From contig NZ_CP162023.1 in the NCBI RefSeq assembly GCF_041320275.1, positions 4,216,001 through 4,280,000 of the forward strand: a DNA stretch of 64,000 nt, read 5' to 3'. Positions 60,977 through 64,000 of this stretch are shown one piece after another. The notes under the pieces are model-generated. The model was not told the DNA's origin. It made no database searches and saw only the letters and a program-made list of their open reading frames with translations. Each line of letters opens with the position of its first letter. Position 1 is the first letter of the stretch. This DNA comes from Mumia sp. Pv4-285 (GTDB lineage: Bacteria; Actinomycetota; Actinomycetes; Propionibacteriales; Nocardioidaceae). Position numbers and translations under genes: made by a program.

Positions 60977-61705
60977 GTGGCTACCCCCGGCCGCAGGAAG
61001 GCCCCACGCGCGCGCCGCACCCCGTTGACGACGCTGCGCAACCGTACGCTCCGCCGCCGTCCCGCAGCCTTCGCAGGCCTGGTGGTCGCCGGCGTCGTCG
61101 GCGTCGCCGCGTCGACACCCCTCGCGGCCACCGTCGCCCAGGATCCCGGCAGCTCTCCGGTCGCGATCACGTCGATCGCCTCCGCGCCGTCGCTCGAGCA
61201 GCACATCGAGGAGCGTCGCGAGGTCGCCGTCACTCGCTCGTCGTCACGCGCCGCCCTCACCGACCCGGCCAAGCAGGTCGTCGCGGGCGCGGCCGAGGCC
61301 ACCGCCGATCCGAGCGCCACCGTCGTGAGCCCGACCGGCAGGATCTCCGGCAAGCCCTGCACGAGCGGCTCCGACGTGGAGAGCGGGCTGACGGCCAACG
61401 CCATCTCCGTCCACCGCGCGGTGTGCGCGGAGTTCCCGGCCGTCACCTCGTACGGAGGGGTCCGCTCGGGTGACGGCGGCGAGCACGGCTCCGGCCGGGC
61501 GCTCGACATCATGGTGAGCGGGGAGACCGGTGACGCGATCGCCGACTTCGTCCGAGCCAACGCCTCCAAGCTGGGCGTCACCGAGGTCCTCTGGGCCCAG
61601 AAGATCTGGACCACTCAGCGCGGCTCGGAGGGCTGGAGATCGATGGAGGATCGCGGCTCTTCCACCGCGAACCATTTCGACCACGTCCACGTGACAGTGG
61701 GCTGA
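60977..61705 (+). CDS. Secreted protein with ARB_07466-like C-terminal domain
   Basis: 242 aa from GTG 60977 after GGAAGG. A long basic N terminus and hydrophobic segment (PAAFAGLVVAGVVGVAAST) make a signal or anchor. After a disordered Ala/Ser/Thr linker, the C-terminal domain (residues about 120-242) has paired Cys (KPCTSGSDVESGL, HRAVCAEFP), GEHGSGRALDIMVSG and NHFDHVHVTVG, the His/Asp pattern of the ARB_07466 domain related to M15-type peptidoglycan peptidases. Probable extracytoplasmic cell-wall role. Confidence 0.85.
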   Translation: MATPGRRKAPRARRTPLTTLRNRTLRRRPAAFAGLVVAGVVGVAASTPLAATVAQDPGSSPVAITSIASAPSLEQHIEERREVAVTRSSSRAALTDPAKQVVAGAAEATADPSATVVSPTGRISGKPCTSGSDVESGLTANAISVHRAVCAEFPAVTSYGGVRSGDGGEHGSGRALDIMVSGETGDAIADFVRANASKLGVTEVLWAQKIWTTQRGSEGWRSMEDRGSSTANHFDHVHVTVG

Positions 61706-61749
61706 CGCGCTCGTATAGAGTGGTCCGCGTCGCTTCGGCGGCACGCCTC

Positions 61750-61820
61750 GCGGGCGTAGTTCAATGGCAGAACATCAGCTTCCCAAGCTGATAGTGCGGG
61801 TTCGATTCCCGTCGCCCGCT
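61750..61820 (+). tRNA. tRNA-Gly (anticodon CCC)
   Basis: Seventy-one bases: acceptor stem GCGGGCG/CGCCCGC with discriminator T, D-arm GTTC/GAAC, anticodon stem TCAGC/GCTGA with loop TTCCCAA (anticodon CCC), variable loop TAGT and T-arm with TTCGATT loop. The CCA end is not encoded. A strong hairpin terminator follows. Confidence 0.97.
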
Positions 61821-61827
61821 CTCGAGT

Positions 61828-61865
61828 GACGAAGGGCCCCGGACACCGTCCGAGGGCCCTTCGTC
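61828..61865 (+). terminator. Hairpin terminator after tRNA-Gly
   Basis: GACGAAGGGCCC and GGGCCCTTCGTC form a perfect 12-bp stem around a 14-base loop, starting 8 bp after the tRNA 3' end. Confidence 0.85.
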
Positions 61866-62060
61866 GTACGCAGCGTCTCTCTCCACTCGGCGGCGTCTCA
61901 TGCGTACGAGGCACAGAGTCGCCAGCGGTCCCCACGCGAGTTCGAGGCCCAGCACGACAATGTTCGGCGTACCGCCACATTTCATGACCTGCCCCTGGCA
62001 TGTGACGAACGTCTCACCTAGGTTGAGTCGGGTCCAACAGACTCAACGAGGAGGTCCGAC

Positions 62061-63632
62061 GTGCGAAAAGCACTCACCGGAGCCCTGGGAGCAGTGGTCG
62101 CCGCCACCATGGTGACCACCGCGACACCCGCAGCGGCAATCGACGAGGTCAACACGACCCAGCTCCGCAAGGAAGTCACGGTCAACGGGATCCTGAAGCA
62201 CGCCCGCGCGCTCCAGGTCATCGCCAACCAGAACGACGGCACTCGCGCGTCCGGGCTCCCCGGCTACGAGGCGTCCGTCGACTACGTCACCAAGCAGCTG
62301 CGCCGATCCGGCTACCGGGTCACGAAGCAGGCGTTCAGCTTCCCGTTCTTCCAGTCCCTCTCCGACCCGACGCTGTCGCAGGTCTCACCGACGCCGACGG
62401 ACTACGAGACGGACGTCTACGACTACTCGGGTGACGGCGACGTCACCGGTGTCGTCGTCCCGGCCACCAACAACGTCATCCCGGCGACGCCAGAGCCCAG
62501 CAGCACCGCAGGATGCGAGCCCGGCGACTTCGCCGCGGCCCCTGCCGAGCCGGCGATCGCGCTCGTCCAGCGCGGCGGCTGCGACTTCGCGGTCAAGGCC
62601 GACAACGCCGCTGCGGCAGGCTACGACGCACTCATCATCTTCAACGAGGGCAACCCGGGCCGTACGGAGCTGTCCGTCGGCACCCTCGGCGGAGAGAAGC
62701 CGATCCCCGTGGTCGGCCTTTCGTACGCCGACGCGGTCGCCATCCTCGATCAGCTCGAGGCGGGCCCGGTCACCCTCAGCGTGTCGACGGACGTCGAGAA
62801 CGATCCTGACCGCACCACCTGGAACGTGATCGCGAACCTCTCAGCCAAGGACCTCAAGAAGGTGAAGAACAAGGACCAGGTCGTCGTCGTCGGGGCGCAC
62901 CTCGACTCCGTCGCGGCCGGTCCTGGCATCAACGACAACGGCAGCGGCACGGCCGGGATCCTGGCGATCGCGCAGGAGATGGCCGACCTCAAGCTGACCA
63001 AGAAGCTCGCGCGTCCCGTCCGCTTCGCCTTCTGGGGCGCAGAGGAGTCGGGCCTGCTCGGCGCCGAGCACTACGTCGCCTCGCTGACCGACAACCAGCG
63101 CTCGAAGATCTACGCGAACCTCAACTTCGACATGATCGGCTCGCCGAACTACGTCAGGTTCGTCTACGACGGCGACGGCTCCGACGGCGGTCCCGTCGGC
63201 CCGCCCGGGTCCGACGTGATCGAGACGATCTTCACCGACTACTTCGAGAGCCAGGGCCTGGCCAGCGAGCCGACCGACTTCGACGGGCGGTCCGACTACG
63301 GCCCGTTCATCGAGGCGGGCATCCCCGCAGGTGGTCTCTTCTCGGGGGCTGAAGGCGTCAAGACGCCGGAGCAGGCCGCGGTGTACGGCGGCACGGCCGG
63401 TGAGTGGTACGACCCGTGCTACCACCAGGCGTGCGACGACATCACCAACCTCAGCGTCAAGTCGCTCAACGAGCTCGGCGATGCTGCCGCGCACGCGACG
63501 CTGACGTTGACGAAGTCGAAGTCCGGGCTGTACCCCGACGGCAGCCGCAAGGCGAAGGCTGCCGCCGCCGCCAAGGCCCAGGCGCTCTCGGCGCCGACGG
63601 CCGGCGCGCACGCAGGTCACGCGGCGCGCTGA
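62061..63632 (+). CDS. Secreted M28 aminopeptidase with PA domain
   Basis: 523 aa from GTG 62061 after GAGGAGG. Signal peptide (residues 1-28). A PA insert (about 130-235: ALVQRGGCDFAVKADNAAAA) is followed by the M28 zinc peptidase: VVVGAHLDSVAAGPGINDNG (His, Asp ligands), FAFWGAEESGLLGAEHYVAS (Glu base and ligand), LNFDMIGSPN and YHQACDDITN (last His ligand). Broad extracellular aminopeptidase of the Streptomyces griseus type. A Lys/Ala-rich C-terminal tail follows. Confidence 0.95.
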   Translation: MRKALTGALGAVVAATMVTTATPAAAIDEVNTTQLRKEVTVNGILKHARALQVIANQNDGTRASGLPGYEASVDYVTKQLRRSGYRVTKQAFSFPFFQSLSDPTLSQVSPTPTDYETDVYDYSGDGDVTGVVVPATNNVIPATPEPSSTAGCEPGDFAAAPAEPAIALVQRGGCDFAVKADNAAAAGYDALIIFNEGNPGRTELSVGTLGGEKPIPVVGLSYADAVAILDQLEAGPVTLSVSTDVENDPDRTTWNVIANLSAKDLKKVKNKDQVVVVGAHLDSVAAGPGINDNGSGTAGILAIAQEMADLKLTKKLARPVRFAFWGAEESGLLGAEHYVASLTDNQRSKIYANLNFDMIGSPNYVRFVYDGDGSDGGPVGPPGSDVIETIFTDYFESQGLASEPTDFDGRSDYGPFIEAGIPAGGLFSGAEGVKTPEQAAVYGGTAGEWYDPCYHQACDDITNLSVKSLNELGDAAAHATLTLTKSKSGLYPDGSRKAKAAAAAKAQALSAPTAGAHAGHAAR

Positions 63633-63660
63633 TCCGACCGGAACGACGGCCGAACGCTCG

Positions 63661-63690
63661 ACGCCCCTCCGCCTCCGGGCGGAGGGGCGT
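63661..63690. terminator. Terminator hairpin between convergent genes
   Basis: ACGCCCCTCCGC and GCGGAGGGGCGT are perfect 12-bp complementary arms with a CTCCGG loop, located 28 bp after the aminopeptidase stop and 5 bp before the convergent gene's stop. Confidence 0.88.
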
Positions 63691-63695
63691 CGTCG

Positions 63696-64000
63696 TCAAC
63701 GCGTCGTGGTGCGCTTGACCGCGAGCAGAGCCTCGGCGAGCACAGTCACCCCGTCGGCACCCAGGACGTCACCCAGGAGCCCGATGAACGCCCCTTCGAG
63801 TGCGTTCTCGGCGTCGCGCCAGCGACCCGCGTCGCTGGGGCGGTGGGCGTCGCGCGCCTCGGCGATCTCGTCGTCGTTCCATCCCAGCGAGCGCATGCGG
63901 TCGGGTCCGGCCTCGGAGTCGACCACCATCGCGGCGTGGACGGAGAGACCCACCAGCCCGAGCGCCGCGAAGTACAGGCCGCCCCGGAGCTCGCGCACCG
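63696..64000 (-). CDS. Hypothetical protein, C-terminal part (runs off window)
   Basis: The frame is open to the window edge; about 100 C-terminal residues are visible. The sequence is helical: VRELRGGLYFAALGLVGLSV, SLGWNDDEIAEARDA, then GAFIGLLGDVLGADGVTVLA. It is reminiscent of the C-terminal part of SCO6745-type actinobacterial proteins, but too little is seen for an assignment. A GTG at 63998 could be an internal codon rather than the start. Confidence 0.6.
   Translation of the reverse strand, partial: VRELRGGLYFAALGLVGLSVHAAMVVDSEAGPDRMRSLGWNDDEIAEARDAHRPSDAGRWRDAENALEGAFIGLLGDVLGADGVTVLAEALLAVKRTTTR

Noticed and set aside
61750-61820. tRNA-Gly as an integration site for a mobile island
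   Set aside because: No integrase, no repeated tRNA 3' end and no mobile genes on either side.
61615-62001. Minus-strand ORFs across tRNA-Gly reading RATGIEPALSAWEADVLPLN and ESNPHYQLGKLMFCH
   Set aside because: These are the well-known spurious translations of a tRNA antisense strand; the tRNA cloverleaf and terminator explain the sequence.

Overview
The window is high-GC (roughly 70%) actinobacterial chromosome with gene-dense, mostly 4-bp-overlapping operons, GTG starts, an HspR-controlled dnaK operon, an actinobacterial guanidine-III riboswitch and a SigK-operon-like lipid cassette. Gene content and the dispersed palindromic repeat fit best with a Nocardioidaceae (Nocardioides/Aeromicrobium/Mumia type) genome; the genus cannot be fixed from sequence alone. 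There is no prophage, transposase, integrase or CRISPR array.

Layout. 1-6.2 kb: three secreted glycan-degradation genes on the minus strand (a DUF5722-like protein cut by the window edge and two GH78-like alpha-L-rhamnosidases). 6.3-10.4 kb: dnaK-grpE-dnaJ-hspR with a HAIR operator. 10.5-14.7 kb: a GlxA-type AraC regulator, a metallo-beta-lactamase/lipocalin-like fusion, a DUF2306 membrane protein, a lipoprotein and a MaoC-type hydratase behind a perfect 14-bp palindrome. 14.7-17.6 kb: a TPP-riboswitch-controlled YkoEDC-type ECF transporter. 17.6-19.3 kb: ankyrin and SGNH proteins and a cupin. 18.9-29.5 kb: a polyamine/amine uptake and catabolism locus (PotABCD, cupin, FAD amine oxidase, class III aminotransferase, CoA-acylating semialdehyde dehydrogenase, divergent PucR regulator); an aminobutyraldehyde-type dehydrogenase at 36.5 kb probably belongs to the same pathway. 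Between them (29.5-36.2 kb) lies a sugar cassette: GH3 glycosidase, CUT1 ABC transporter and a TetR regulator with two matching palindromic operators.

38.0-43.4 kb: a five-gene fatty-acid-modification operon (FAD oxidoreductase, DUF1365, two CFA-synthase-like methyltransferases, DUF1295), the same gene set as the mycobacterial sigK-linked operon but without sigK/rskA, preceded by a SigK-like promoter placed so that the mRNA could be leaderless. 43.4-48.2 kb: small housekeeping and hypothetical genes, including an isolated M20 lid-domain protein, a nitroreductase, a GPP34 protein, a DHA2 exporter and a Nudix-like protein. 48.2-49.06 kb: a tandem array of five ~163-bp palindromic repeats whose half-elements recur at 23.34 kb. 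49.1-52.2 kb: a guanidinium exporter under a guanidine-III riboswitch, a divergent MFS gene and an APC permease. 52.3-54.7 kb: a membrane FeS oxidoreductase. 54.8-57.3 kb: a paired SMR transporter and an ABC-2 exporter. 57.4-60.5 kb: pseudouridine catabolism (PfkB kinase, PsuG) flanking two tandem paralogous small basic proteins, then dcd. 60.7-64 kb: secreted ARB_07466-like protein, tRNA-Gly(CCC), secreted M28 aminopeptidase and a gene cut by the window end.
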